18,616 nucleotides of DNA from CALRGL01 sp964374035. GTDB taxonomy: Bacteria; Patescibacteriota; Patescibacteriia; UBA9934; GWF2-40-263. Below the pieces are notes generated by a model, which saw only the letters and a program-made list of their open reading frames with translations, was not told where the DNA came from and did not search any database. Shown here piece by piece: positions 7,383-13,474 of this stretch. Position 1 is the stretch's first letter; every line of letters begins with the position of its first letter. The stretch is from contig CAYJWY010000022.1 in the NCBI GenBank assembly GCA_964374035.1, positions 1-18,616 of the forward strand, read 5' to 3'. The position numbers were made by a program, and so were the translations under genes.

Positions 7383-8321
7383 ATGAATCAATCCATCTCC
7401 GTTTTATCTAAACGCACCAAACAAGATATCCTTAACGAATACGAAAGACTTCAAGAGCAATTAGAAGATCTTCGTAGCGTTTCACAAACCGTTCATAGTC
7501 AGCCTGCGATGGAGTTGATTGAAAAAGTCAAAGCGAAAACTCCTCAAACAATTGATCAATCATTTGGCGAATTTCAGACATCTCTTCAAACACACCTGAG
7601 AGAAATGCGAACATCACTTCTCGATCAAACCACGACCCTTCAAGATGTCCAAAAAGCGATCGAGCTTTCACGTCAACAACTTGAACTGCAACGCAACATA
7701 ACGATTGCCGCCGATACGCTTGATCTGTTGGTTGAGGATCAGACAAAACGTTCGCTAGCATTCGAGATGGAAGCGGAAAAGCGCAAACAGGATTTGGACG
7801 AACAGATCTCCACACGAAAAAAAGCGTGGGAACGGGAAGCGGAGGAATATGTGTATCAACAAAAACTAAAGCAAGAACGCGATCAGGTTGAAACAGCAGA
7901 ACGAGAAAAAACGTTATCAACACGCGAAGCGATGATTCGTACACAAGAACAGGAGTTCGTGCAGATGAAACAAAAAGTTGAACAACATCCAAAAGCCATA
8001 GAACTGGCTCTTGAACAATGCGAGAAAGAGGTGATCGTACGCATCTCGCAAGAATTCGCTCATGAGAAAGCGTTACTAGAAAAAGAGACGAGCACACAAA
8101 TTCGTTTATTGGAGCTCACAGCCAAGAATCTTCAAGATCGTTTGAATGCGCAAGATCAGCAATTCGATTCGCTCAGACAGCAAGCCCAAGAAGCGAATGA
8201 GAAAGCGCAGGCTCTTGCCGTAAAGGCCATTGAACGACCAACGACTATTGTGGCACCGGCAAACGCAACCTCAACAAACCAGGCTCCCTACCACGAGCGT
8301 GGACAAGCAAGAACGAACTAA
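7383..8321 (+). CDS. Coiled-coil protein of unknown function, 312 aa
   Basis: I do not recognise a family. The protein is 312 aa, highly charged and almost entirely helical, with heptad-like patterns from ~10 to 280. Examples are LNEYERLQEQLEDLRSV near the start and KALLEKETSTQIRLLELTAK later. The tail is proline-, alanine- and threonine-rich (~290-312). There is no signal peptide or membrane segment and only one cysteine, so it should be cytoplasmic and probably forms long dimers. ATG 7383 is chosen over TTG 7347 and ATG 7365 because a good promoter ends 8 nt before it. There is no Shine-Dalgarno. The gene is divergent from the transglycosylase with about 100 nt between starts, so the two may be co-regulated; a structural or scaffolding role is only a guess. 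A strong terminator follows. Confidence 0.8.
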   Translation: MNQSISVLSKRTKQDILNEYERLQEQLEDLRSVSQTVHSQPAMELIEKVKAKTPQTIDQSFGEFQTSLQTHLREMRTSLLDQTTTLQDVQKAIELSRQQLELQRNITIAADTLDLLVEDQTKRSLAFEMEAEKRKQDLDEQISTRKKAWEREAEEYVYQQKLKQERDQVETAEREKTLSTREAMIRTQEQEFVQMKQKVEQHPKAIELALEQCEKEVIVRISQEFAHEKALLEKETSTQIRLLELTAKNLQDRLNAQDQQFDSLRQQAQEANEKAQALAVKAIERPTTIVAPANATSTNQAPYHERGQARTN

Positions 8322-8345
8322 TATCGAAGCTCATCTGAGCACACA

Positions 8346-8375
8346 AAAAATTCTCCTATGACTAGGAGAATTTTT
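8346..8375. terminator. Bidirectional terminator between coiled-coil gene and tRNA-Trp
   Basis: A 12-bp perfect stem, AAAAATTCTCCT (8346-8357) with AGGAGAATTTTT (8364-8375), has a 6-nt loop. A-run and T-run flanks let it work on both strands, ending the coiled-coil gene (+) and tRNA-Trp (-). Its last base is the final A of the tRNA CCA end. Confidence 0.9.
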
Positions 8376-8448
8376 GGCAGGGGCGGGGGGAATCGAACCC
8401 ACGTTATTGGTTTTGGAGACCAATGTCCTACCATTGAACGACGCCCCT
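8375..8448 (-). tRNA. trnW: tRNA-Trp (anticodon CCA)
   Basis: The minus strand folds as a class I tRNA of 74 nt with CCA encoded. Acceptor stem AGGGGCG pairs with CGCCCCT, with discriminator G. The D-arm is GTTCAATGGTAGGAC. Anticodon stem TTGGT/ACCAA encloses loop CTCCAAA, giving anticodon CCA (Trp). The T-loop is TTCGATT. The T-stem GTGGG/CCCCC has one U-C mismatch, and the variable loop is short (4 nt). The sequence is close to the usual bacterial tRNA-Trp. The mismatch does not suggest a pseudogene, because every conserved position is present. Confidence 0.95.
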
Positions 8449-8467
8449 ACAAGAGAAAACCGATGGC

Positions 8468-8473
8468 ATTATA
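8468..8473 (-). promoter_or_regulatory. -10 box of tRNA-Trp
   Basis: A perfect TATAAT on the minus strand lies 19 nt upstream of the tRNA 5' end. A TTTTCA, 16 nt further up, is a modest -35. It would give a 5' leader of about 12 nt for RNase P to remove. Confidence 0.65.
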
Positions 8474-8496
8474 CATGAATAGACGATTTTGAAAAG

Positions 8497-8560
8497 AAAA
8501 AACCCGCTGTCGCTTGGAGTTTCCACCGTCGCTAAGAGCTCTGGTGGCCAGGATTGCGGG
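8497..8560 (-). terminator. Probable terminator of the 163-aa gene
   Basis: On the minus strand CCCGC (complement of 8556-8560) pairs with GCGGG (complement of 8503-8507). A nested CCACC/GGTGG stem (8543-8547 with 8523-8527) lies inside, and six Ts follow (8497-8502). The large loop makes this weaker than the others here, but it fits the position after the stop at 8574. Confidence 0.45.
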
Positions 8561-8573
8561 CGAGGCTTATGGA

Positions 8574-9065
8574 TCAAGGGCGACGGCGAGTGAGTATCTC
8601 CTCGAGAAGTTTTGCCCCGGGGCTCCCTTTGTCCAGGGGAGCGTTTTTCGTGTCCAAATCATTCCACAGCGGCGTCTCGATCATGAGACGTTGGAATTTG
8701 TTGCGAGCTTCGTTGGTTGCACTTCTGTAATGCATGTTGAAGTGAACTGCCGCTCGACGTCGAAATGCTGGTGGAAGATTTGGATTCAAGATACGCCTGA
8801 ACCAGTTTTCAAGTTCGTGAACGCTCTTTTCAAAGAGCAGATAGTCAGACAACGGCTCGAACGGAAAGGTTCCAATATCGATGTCGACGATCCGAGAGTT
8901 CGCCAGACTAATCCATGTGTTGATATTGAAGTCCTCGCTTGTTTTGCGTGGTCCAACGATGTGTCCGTCCGACTTGATGTGAAGGAGATACATTTCGTTG
9001 TTTTCGAGCATGATCAATGCGCGGCCGGAATCGATCTCGAAGTAGACGATGTTTTTTTCTGTCAT
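8574..9065 (-). CDS. Hypothetical protein, 163 aa
   Basis: No family is recognised. From ATG 9065 the protein is 163 aa, soluble and without a signal peptide. The N-terminal half looks beta-rich (EKNIVYFEIDSGRALIMLEN, EMYLLHIKSDGHIVGP), like a small barrel or PAS-sized fold. The C-terminal half is helical and rich in R, N and aromatic residues (ELENWFRRILNPNLPPAFRR, HFNMHYRSATNEARNKFQRL). The start is supported by GGAGG 9 nt upstream; the longer reading from 9095 is not needed. A TAGACA...TAGTGT pair (9115-9120, 9092-9097) is a possible but weak promoter overlapping the divergent promoter of the dehydrogenase. An ORF of similar length on the other strand (from 8514) has no start signals and is treated as a shadow. 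Confidence 0.75.
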   Translation of the reverse strand: MTEKNIVYFEIDSGRALIMLENNEMYLLHIKSDGHIVGPRKTSEDFNINTWISLANSRIVDIDIGTFPFEPLSDYLLFEKSVHELENWFRRILNPNLPPAFRRRAAVHFNMHYRSATNEARNKFQRLMIETPLWNDLDTKNAPLDKGSPGAKLLEEILTRRRP

Positions 9066-9113
9066 CAATCTCGACCTCCATTCGAGAAGGCACACTAACA
9101 GAAAAATAAAATT

Positions 9114-9141
9114 TTGTCTAGGCGTCTGGCCATGCTACATT
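9114..9141 (+). promoter_or_regulatory. Promoter of the short-chain dehydrogenase gene
   Basis: TTGTCT (9114-9119), a 16-nt spacer and TACATT (9136-9141), preceded by TGC (extended -10). This would give a leader of about 25 nt before ATG 9174. Confidence 0.5.
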
Positions 9142-9173
9142 GTTGCTGAAGTCTAAACGGTATTTCTTATCTT

Positions 9174-9935
9174 ATGACCACTCTCATCACAGGTGCTTCC
9201 AGTGGAATTGGTTTTGAGCTTGCAAAGATTTTTGCGCGTGAGGGATATGATCTTGTGCTTGTTGCGCGCAGACGTGATCGCCTTGAAGCGGTCAAAGCAA
9301 CGATTCAATCGGTGTATTCAATAGATGTCCAATTCGTCGTAGAGGACCTATCGCAGGAAGGGGCATCGCAGTGTGTCGTGGATGCGCTTGCGGGCAGAGA
9401 GATTGATGTTCTTGTGAATAACGCTGGTTCCGGTGACTATGGATTGTTTGTTCACACGGATGTTGCAAAGACGAGCCGGATGTTGCATCTCAACATGCTT
9501 ACGCTTGCAACGCTTACGCGGCTTCTGCTTCCGTCGATGATTGCGCGACAGTCGGGAAAGATTCTGAACGTTGCGTCCGTTGCCGCGTTCATGCCGGGTC
9601 CTACGTCGTCGATGTACTTTGCAAGCAAGGCGTTTGTGCTTTCGTTTTCCGAAGCGTTGTCAAACGAGCTTGAGGGAACTGGCGTCACGGTGACGGTGTT
9701 GTGTCCCGGCGCGACGTCGAGTGAGTTTGATACGGCCGCGGGATCGGATTGGGGAGAGGCATATCGAAAAAAGATTCCGACCGCGCAAGAAGTCGCCGAG
9801 TTTGGATATGTTGCACTCATGCAAGGGAAACGTCTAGCGATTCACGGAAGATTAAATCAATTTTTTGTCTTCCTGCTTCGATTCACACCTCGTGACATTG
9901 TTTTGAAAACGGTTCGATCATGGATCGATCAATGA
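9174..9935 (+). CDS. Short-chain dehydrogenase/reductase (SDR)
   Basis: This is a classical SDR, an NAD(P)-dependent oxidoreductase of the broad COG0300 (DltE/YqjQ-like) group; the substrate cannot be told from sequence. It is 253 aa, with Rossmann motif TGASSGIG (6-13), a basic ARRR after the second strand (31-34) that favours NADP(H), NNAG (82-85), and catalytic Ser135, Tyr148 and Lys152 in the S-x12-YxxxK arrangement. The PG motif (VTVLCPGATSSEF) is also present. The C-terminal ~45 residues carry a hydrophobic stretch FFVFLLRF that may touch the membrane. There is no Shine-Dalgarno before ATG 9174, although a promoter lies 33 nt upstream. The gene stands alone, and its 3' end faces the convergent lipid gene. 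All catalytic residues are intact. Confidence 0.93.
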   Translation: MTTLITGASSGIGFELAKIFAREGYDLVLVARRRDRLEAVKATIQSVYSIDVQFVVEDLSQEGASQCVVDALAGREIDVLVNNAGSGDYGLFVHTDVAKTSRMLHLNMLTLATLTRLLLPSMIARQSGKILNVASVAAFMPGPTSSMYFASKAFVLSFSEALSNELEGTGVTVTVLCPGATSSEFDTAAGSDWGEAYRKKIPTAQEVAEFGYVALMQGKRLAIHGRLNQFFVFLLRFTPRDIVLKTVRSWIDQ

Positions 9936-9941
9936 TAAACG

Positions 9942-9967
9942 AAAAGACTACTCAACGAAGAGTAGTC
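9942..9967 (-). terminator. Terminator of the CDP-alcohol transferase gene
   Basis: GACTACTC (9946-9953) and GAGTAGTC (9960-9967) form a perfect 8-bp stem with a 6-nt loop. On the minus strand it is followed by TTTT (9942-9945). The stem overlaps the last two bases of the stop codon read on that strand. Confidence 0.75.
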
Positions 9968-10661
9968 AGGAGTTTGCGTCGCGCGCGGCGATGATTCCCG
10001 CGCGGTAACGCCGCACGTATTCCCAGTTCGAGTAGAACGTTACCGTGAGAATAATCACCGTCAGCATCCAGCCGACCCAGACGAGGTTATTGTGCACGAC
10101 TATGAACATGAACAGGATGCCTGGGAAGCAAATACGTGTGCGCCACTTGCCAGAGGATTCCGCACGGATTTTGATCGTCGGCGATTCGCGGATGGCCCAC
10201 ATGCGATGGAACATGACGGCGAGGTCGCGTTCCATGCTGACGTAGCCGATCACGATGGCCTGGATGATGAACGCGGGCGAGGCGCCGGACATGAGGCTGA
10301 CAACGGCGTCGAGGATCAAGGCCTGTGTCTTTGTGACGTACTGCACTTTGTCATGATGCGGGTCGAACAGTTCGCCAAACGTGGACACGATACCTAGTTT
10401 GCGCGAGACATACCCATCGATGGCGTCGCAGATTGATCCGAGCACGAGCAACACGATCGCGGCGATGCGTACGACTTGTGCTGTGGTCGAGATCGCATCG
10501 TTGTACCAGTACATCGCGAAGTATACGATGAACAGGTAGAGGCCCAAGCGCGACAACCACGAACCGAGCAGGGTGATGTAGTTCGCCGCGTTCGCGCGGT
10601 TGAACGTCAGGAGTTTCTCGTCGTAGATATAATGAATGATTCCGACGATGTGTTTGCGCAT
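9966..10661 (-). CDS. CDP-alcohol phosphatidyltransferase family protein
   Basis: This family swaps CMP from a CDP-alcohol for a second alcohol in the membrane, as in phosphatidylglycerol-phosphate synthase; the exact product here is unknown. From ATG 10661 it is 231 aa. The family motif is at 79-104, DAIDGYVSR-x8-GELFDPHHD: Asp79, Asp82, Gly83, Arg87, Gly96, Asp100 and Asp104 are all present. The usual Ala of the AR pair is Ser86. Several hydrophobic helices (~36-56, 62-78, then three more to ~215) fit the six-helix fold. The N-terminal ~30 residues are amphipathic and cytosolic. The start is firm: AAGGAG 7 nt upstream and a consensus promoter behind it, so the longer reading from 10742 is rejected. 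It is divergent from the DoxX-like gene. Confidence 0.88.
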   Translation of the reverse strand: MRKHIVGIIHYIYDEKLLTFNRANAANYITLLGSWLSRLGLYLFIVYFAMYWYNDAISTTAQVVRIAAIVLLVLGSICDAIDGYVSRKLGIVSTFGELFDPHHDKVQYVTKTQALILDAVVSLMSGASPAFIIQAIVIGYVSMERDLAVMFHRMWAIRESPTIKIRAESSGKWRTRICFPGILFMFIVVHNNLVWVGWMLTVIILTVTFYSNWEYVRRYRAGIIAARDANS

Positions 10662-10688
10662 GAAGCGTCTCCTTTGAAAAGACGCAGA

Positions 10689-10717
10689 AGCATAACGTGA
10701 ACGGGTCTTGGTGTCAA
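10689..10717 (-). promoter_or_regulatory. Promoter of the CDP-alcohol transferase gene
   Basis: On the minus strand there is a perfect TTGACA (complement of 10712-10717), a 17-nt spacer and TATGCT (complement of 10689-10694). It is the closest to the housekeeping consensus in the window. The leader would be about 20 nt and contains the Shine-Dalgarno. Confidence 0.8.
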
Positions 10718-10746
10718 TGACTTTTACGTACCCCACACACATACTT

Positions 10747-10772
10747 CCTGAGCTGGGCTCTGCAGGCTCAGG
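10747..10772. other. Inverted repeat between divergent promoters
   Basis: CCTGAGC (10747-10753) and GCTCAGG (10766-10772) form a 7-bp inverted repeat, 14 nt upstream of the -10 of the DoxX-like gene and upstream of the opposite promoter. No T-run follows, so it is not a terminator. It could be an operator, but nothing else supports that. Confidence 0.35.
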
Positions 10773-10782
10773 CGGTATTTGA

Positions 10783-10791
10783 TGTTATACT
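10783..10791 (+). promoter_or_regulatory. Extended -10 promoter of the DoxX-like gene
   Basis: TGTTATACT ends 8 nt before ATG 10800. No -35 and no Shine-Dalgarno are seen. Predicted to give a leaderless or nearly leaderless mRNA. Confidence 0.6.
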
Positions 10792-10799
10792 AGCGTGGT

Positions 10800-11270
10800 A
10801 TGAAACAATCCTCGCTCGAACGTTTCGATGAATGGATGTTGCGCACCGCCACATGCATCGGCCCGGAATTGATGCGTATCGCCCTTGCCATCGTCTATAT
10901 TTGGTTTGGTGTGTTAAAACTCTTCGCGATGAGTCCTGCCGAAGCGATGGTCGGTTCACTCCTCTTAAAAACCATGCCGTTGTTTCCCGCGCCGCAATTC
11001 GTCGTGCTTTTCGGCTTGTTTGAAATCCTCATCGGCGTGATGTTCCTCGTTCCAAAACTTACTCGCCTCGCGATTTTGTTCCTCGTCGTGCACATGTTCA
11101 CGACGTTCCTGCCATTGATTCTTTTGCCAGACCTCACCTGGTACGCGCCTTTTGTCCCGACACTCACTGGGCAATACATTTTAAAAAACGTGATCATTCT
11201 CGCGCTTGCGATGGGGGTGGGTCTTGATCTTGAGCCGCTCAAGCGATCGGTTCCCAAGAAGCAGACGTAA
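10800..11270 (+). CDS. DoxX-like four-helix membrane protein, 156 aa
   Basis: A small integral membrane protein with about four hydrophobic helices (~22-43, 66-85, 87-108, 125-143). Helix 1 carries RIALAIVYIWFGVLKLF. Between helices 1 and 2 is a loop with MPLFPAPQFV. Near the end is LTGQYILKNVIILAL. The R-hh-WFG-hhK and GQYhLKNhhh patterns recall DoxX and the related DUF417 (YkgB/RclC) proteins, small quinone- or stress-linked membrane proteins whose biochemical role is mostly unknown. This is a family-level guess from memory, without catalytic residues to confirm it. The tail is basic (KRSVPKKQ) and probably cytosolic. It is a single-gene unit with a promoter immediately upstream, and is convergent with the glycine-rich membrane protein at 11318. 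Confidence 0.75.
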   Translation: MKQSSLERFDEWMLRTATCIGPELMRIALAIVYIWFGVLKLFAMSPAEAMVGSLLLKTMPLFPAPQFVVLFGLFEILIGVMFLVPKLTRLAILFLVVHMFTTFLPLILLPDLTWYAPFVPTLTGQYILKNVIILALAMGVGLDLEPLKRSVPKKQT

Positions 11271-11273
11271 ACG

Positions 11274-11299
11274 AAAAACACTCGTCACGAAGACGAGTG
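11274..11299 (-). terminator. Terminator of the glycine-rich membrane protein gene
   Basis: CACTCGTC (11279-11286) with GACGAGTG (11292-11299) forms a perfect 8-bp stem with a 5-nt loop. It is followed by TTTTT on the minus strand (11274-11278). The gene's stop codon is about 20 nt upstream. The plus strand has no T-run, so the DoxX-like gene would not be ended by it efficiently. Confidence 0.8.
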
Positions 11300-11317
11300 C
11301 AGAGAGCGGGTCGAGAC

Positions 11318-12088
11318 TCAGCGTGCGCGCAGGTGCAGAAGACGCTTGCTTACGACTTCGAAGAAGAAGAGGCCTAACGCGCCGCCGGCTGTCGCGCCGA
11401 TGAGCGGGTTGTTTGCGTAGTAGCCGAACCCGGCGCCGAGCAGGGCACTGACGCCGCAGATGAGACGACGCTCCGAGTTGATTCGGATGGCGAGCTCGTG
11501 GAAGAAGCGGGCGAGGAACTGAACGAGGCGATAGAAGCCGCTGGGCAGATGCTGAACGATCATCTTGTGCGGCGCCCAATAGTTCAAATACTTTTTGTTC
11601 AGGGCAATAAACTGCTCTGTGATCTCGTGGTTTCCGATCAGACACAGAGATGTGGTCACCGCACTCATCAGAGAAAATGCTATTGTCCCATAGAGTGCAA
11701 AGAAGAGGTAGCTCTGTGTTGGATGTTCCGTCACAATGAGATCTGTGTGAGCGAAGATCAGTCCGTAGACTGGAAGGAGCAAGACAAAGACATTGAGACA
11801 GACGAAGAAAGCCAGCATTGCTTCGCTGTAAACGAGTCGCAGGGACGCCCGCAAGGATTTCATCTGCGCTGTCCGCGCATTTTTGTACGCCTTGGGAATT
11901 GAGCTGAGAACCTTCTTCCACTCGTAGCTGAGGAAGCCGACGAGGCCGCCCACGATGAGGCCGATGAACCAGAAGGGAGCCGAGACTTGCAACGCGATGA
12001 GCGAGCCGATGGCCGCTCCGATCATGCTTGAGAGCACTACGCTAAACGAGGAATCTTTCTTCACGCGAGTTCTCCTGGGGTGAATCAT
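11318..12088 (-). CDS. Glycine-zipper membrane protein, 256 aa
   Basis: I do not recognise a named family. From ATG 12088 the protein is 256 aa. The N-terminus is basic (HPRRTRVKK) and is followed by two close hydrophobic segments rich in glycine (MIGAAIGSLIALQ and FIGLIVGGLVGFLSYE). A central pair of membrane helices follows (MLAFFVCLNVFVLLLPVYGL and FFALYGTIAFSLMSAVTTSL), then an amphipathic region. Another glycine-rich hairpin is at the C-terminus (LLGAGFGYYANNPLIG, TAGGALGLFFFE). The two glycine-rich hairpins align with each other, suggesting an internal duplication. The longer reading from 12133 would overlap pgi and its terminator. No clear Shine-Dalgarno is seen; a TTGACA with an offset -10 lies upstream. 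It is downstream of pgi but probably a separate transcript. Confidence 0.78.
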   Translation of the reverse strand: MIHPRRTRVKKDSSFSVVLSSMIGAAIGSLIALQVSAPFWFIGLIVGGLVGFLSYEWKKVLSSIPKAYKNARTAQMKSLRASLRLVYSEAMLAFFVCLNVFVLLLPVYGLIFAHTDLIVTEHPTQSYLFFALYGTIAFSLMSAVTTSLCLIGNHEITEQFIALNKKYLNYWAPHKMIVQHLPSGFYRLVQFLARFFHELAIRINSERRLICGVSALLGAGFGYYANNPLIGATAGGALGLFFFEVVSKRLLHLRAR

Positions 12089-12103
12089 TGATTGATCCCA
12101 GGA

Positions 12104-12133
12104 TATGTAACTAAAAAGAAGGCTGTTTGTCAA
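12104..12133 (-). promoter_or_regulatory. Possible promoter of the glycine-zipper gene, inside the end of pgi
   Basis: On the minus strand TTGACA (complement of 12128-12133) is followed after 18 nt by TACATA (complement of 12104-12109), leaving about 15 nt to ATG 12088. The -35 lies in the loop of the pgi terminator and includes the TGA stop of pgi. Confidence 0.45.
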
Positions 12134-12144
12134 GCCTTCTTTTT
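12113..12144 (-). terminator. Terminator of pgi, overlapping its last codons
   Basis: AAAAAGAAGGCT (12113-12124) pairs perfectly with AGCCTTCTTTTT (12133-12144), with an 8-nt loop. On the minus strand the 5' arm encodes the final Lys-Lys-Lys-Ala of Pgi, the stop codon lies in the loop, and the 3' arm runs into a T-run. Confidence 0.85.
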
Positions 12145-13392
12145 TAAGAGCGCACGACGTTCTTTTTTATACGCCTCGACCATCGGTTGATCAAACGCAT
12201 TCACGCCCAGGAGTTTTGCGAGGTACATCATTTCAATCATGCGGAACTGTAAGTAGTAACCGAGTTCATACGCGTCGACACGCTCGAGTTCAATCGAAAC
12301 GAGTGGTCGACCAAGTTTTTTGTACGCGACTCTTGCTCCTTGTGCGATTGCGTGCATGAGTTGCTCGAGTGATGTATTCTCAATGTCTTCGACAAGGCCG
12401 GGGAAGACGAGTTTTTTTGGAAGTCGTGGCGATGATTTGGATGGAGCGGTTAGGATGGTTGTGAATATGTTGTCGATGCCGCCGTAGTAGAGCTGTGCCA
12501 TCGAGTGCATGTCGGTTGTGCCGATCGAGACGATGGGGAGGATGCCTTTGCCGTCCTTGCCGAGCGATTCGGCCATGAGTTGGCGCTCCCATTTGCCCAG
12601 CGATTCGAGCTCGGGGGCGAAGAGGAAGGTATTGTGGGTGGTTCTTCCGTGGGTTGCGTGGGAATAGGTCGTAGCGGCAGAGGAAAGCGCACGATTGGAC
12701 CTATAGGACCTAGAGGTCGCATTGTTGACAGCATCCCGAGCACCAAGAAGAAGTTGTTTAATGTTTACGCCCGCAAGCGCAAGCGGGAACAGGCCCACGG
12801 CACTGAAGACAGAATAGCGTCCGCCTACGTGTTCAGCAATGGTCAAGCAATCAACGCCTTGTTTCATGGCGGCATTCCAGAATTTTGAATCTTTTCCTGT
12901 GATGATGACCAGGCGATCGAGGACATTGCCGAAGGGCTTCACAAGAGCGGCGAGGAGCGCTTCGGTGTTTGCGATTGTTTCAGTTGTTCCGCCGGACTTA
13001 CTGATTGAAACAAGAAGGAATTCGTTTTTTGAGGAGCAGATTTTAAGAGTCGAGAGGATTTGATGGAAGGTGTGGGTGGAGACGGTGTCGAGGAACAGGA
13101 GATCGGTTCTTGGCTCAAGCGCGTCGAACACCGCCTGCGTTCCAAGGTTGGATCCGCCGATGCCGATCACCACGACAAATTTCAAAGACTTTGATGATTT
13201 CTTTTTTGCGAGACGTAAAATTTCTGCGACGGATTTCTCGTCGTATGGAAGTTGGATCGATGACTCGGCGGTGTTGTAACTTATTTTGCCGACGAGCTGT
13301 GCGAGCTCGCGGCGATAGGACTCTAGTGACGCGGCTGATTTCTTCACGTCTACGTCGGCGACAAGACTCGCGGATCGAAAATCACATTTCAT
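12130..13392 (-). CDS. pgi: Glucose-6-phosphate isomerase
   Basis: Pgi interconverts glucose-6-phosphate and fructose-6-phosphate in the cytosol. The protein is 420 aa, a little shorter than the ~450-aa Bacillus type and much shorter than the E. coli form. It has GIGGSNLG (77-84), the phosphate-binding SKSGGTTET (131-139), GGRYSVFSAVGL (190-201), QLMAESLGKDGKG (271-283), GTTDMHSMAQ with catalytic His296, and FDQPMVEAYK with catalytic Lys409. ATG 13392 follows an extended -10 by 8 nt and has no Shine-Dalgarno, so the mRNA should be leaderless. A 12-bp palindrome (CTCGCG plus its complement, 13410-13421) lies just upstream of the -10 and could be an operator. The terminator is built into the last codons. 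A small 9-bp tandem repeat sits in a loop-coding region at 12697-12714. No active-site residue is missing. Confidence 0.97.
   Translation of the reverse strand: MKCDFRSASLVADVDVKKSAASLESYRRELAQLVGKISYNTAESSIQLPYDEKSVAEILRLAKKKSSKSLKFVVVIGIGGSNLGTQAVFDALEPRTDLLFLDTVSTHTFHQILSTLKICSSKNEFLLVSISKSGGTTETIANTEALLAALVKPFGNVLDRLVIITGKDSKFWNAAMKQGVDCLTIAEHVGGRYSVFSAVGLFPLALAGVNIKQLLLGARDAVNNATSRSYRSNRALSSAATTYSHATHGRTTHNTFLFAPELESLGKWERQLMAESLGKDGKGILPIVSIGTTDMHSMAQLYYGGIDNIFTTILTAPSKSSPRLPKKLVFPGLVEDIENTSLEQLMHAIAQGARVAYKKLGRPLVSIELERVDAYELGYYLQFRMIEMMYLAKLLGVNAFDQPMVEAYKKERRALLKKKA
12697..12714. repeat. 9-bp tandem repeat in pgi
   Basis: GGACCTATA is followed by GGACCTAGA, and GGTC comes after that, making a locally palindromic stretch. 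It encodes TSRSYRSN on the minus strand, a variable surface region of Pgi. Confidence 0.7.
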
Positions 13393-13400
13393 ACATCGAC

Positions 13401-13409
13401 ATCATAGCA
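13401..13409 (-). promoter_or_regulatory. Extended -10 promoter of pgi
   Basis: On the minus strand TGCTATGAT ends 8 nt before ATG 13392. There is no -35 match. A 12-bp palindrome at 13410-13421 is directly upstream. Confidence 0.65.
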
Positions 13410-13459
13410 CTCGCGCGCGAGGTGTGTATATCTTCCGCTCTTTTCAGTCACAACAGTTC

Positions 13460-13468
13460 TGCTAACAT
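13460..13468 (+). promoter_or_regulatory. Possible promoter of the candidate RNA
   Basis: Extended -10 TGCTAACAT, with TTTTCA 16 nt upstream (13441-13446). A start near 13475 would follow a 10-bp palindrome ACATGCATGT (13466-13475). Confidence 0.45.
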
Positions 13469-13474
13469 GCATGT

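Noticed and set aside
7528..8097. 189-aa minus-strand ORF
   Set aside because: Shadow of the coiled-coil gene, with low-complexity Leu/Val/Phe/Ser composition expected from the complement of Gln/Glu/Lys-rich codons.
8514..9098. 194-aa plus-strand ORF
   Set aside because: It mirrors the 163-aa minus gene, which has a GGAGG ribosome-binding site and a more protein-like sequence; this one starts at a TTG without any signal.
11181..11921. 246-aa minus-strand ORF
   Set aside because: Out-of-frame reading of the glycine-zipper membrane protein, rich in Arg, Ser and Leu, without start signals.
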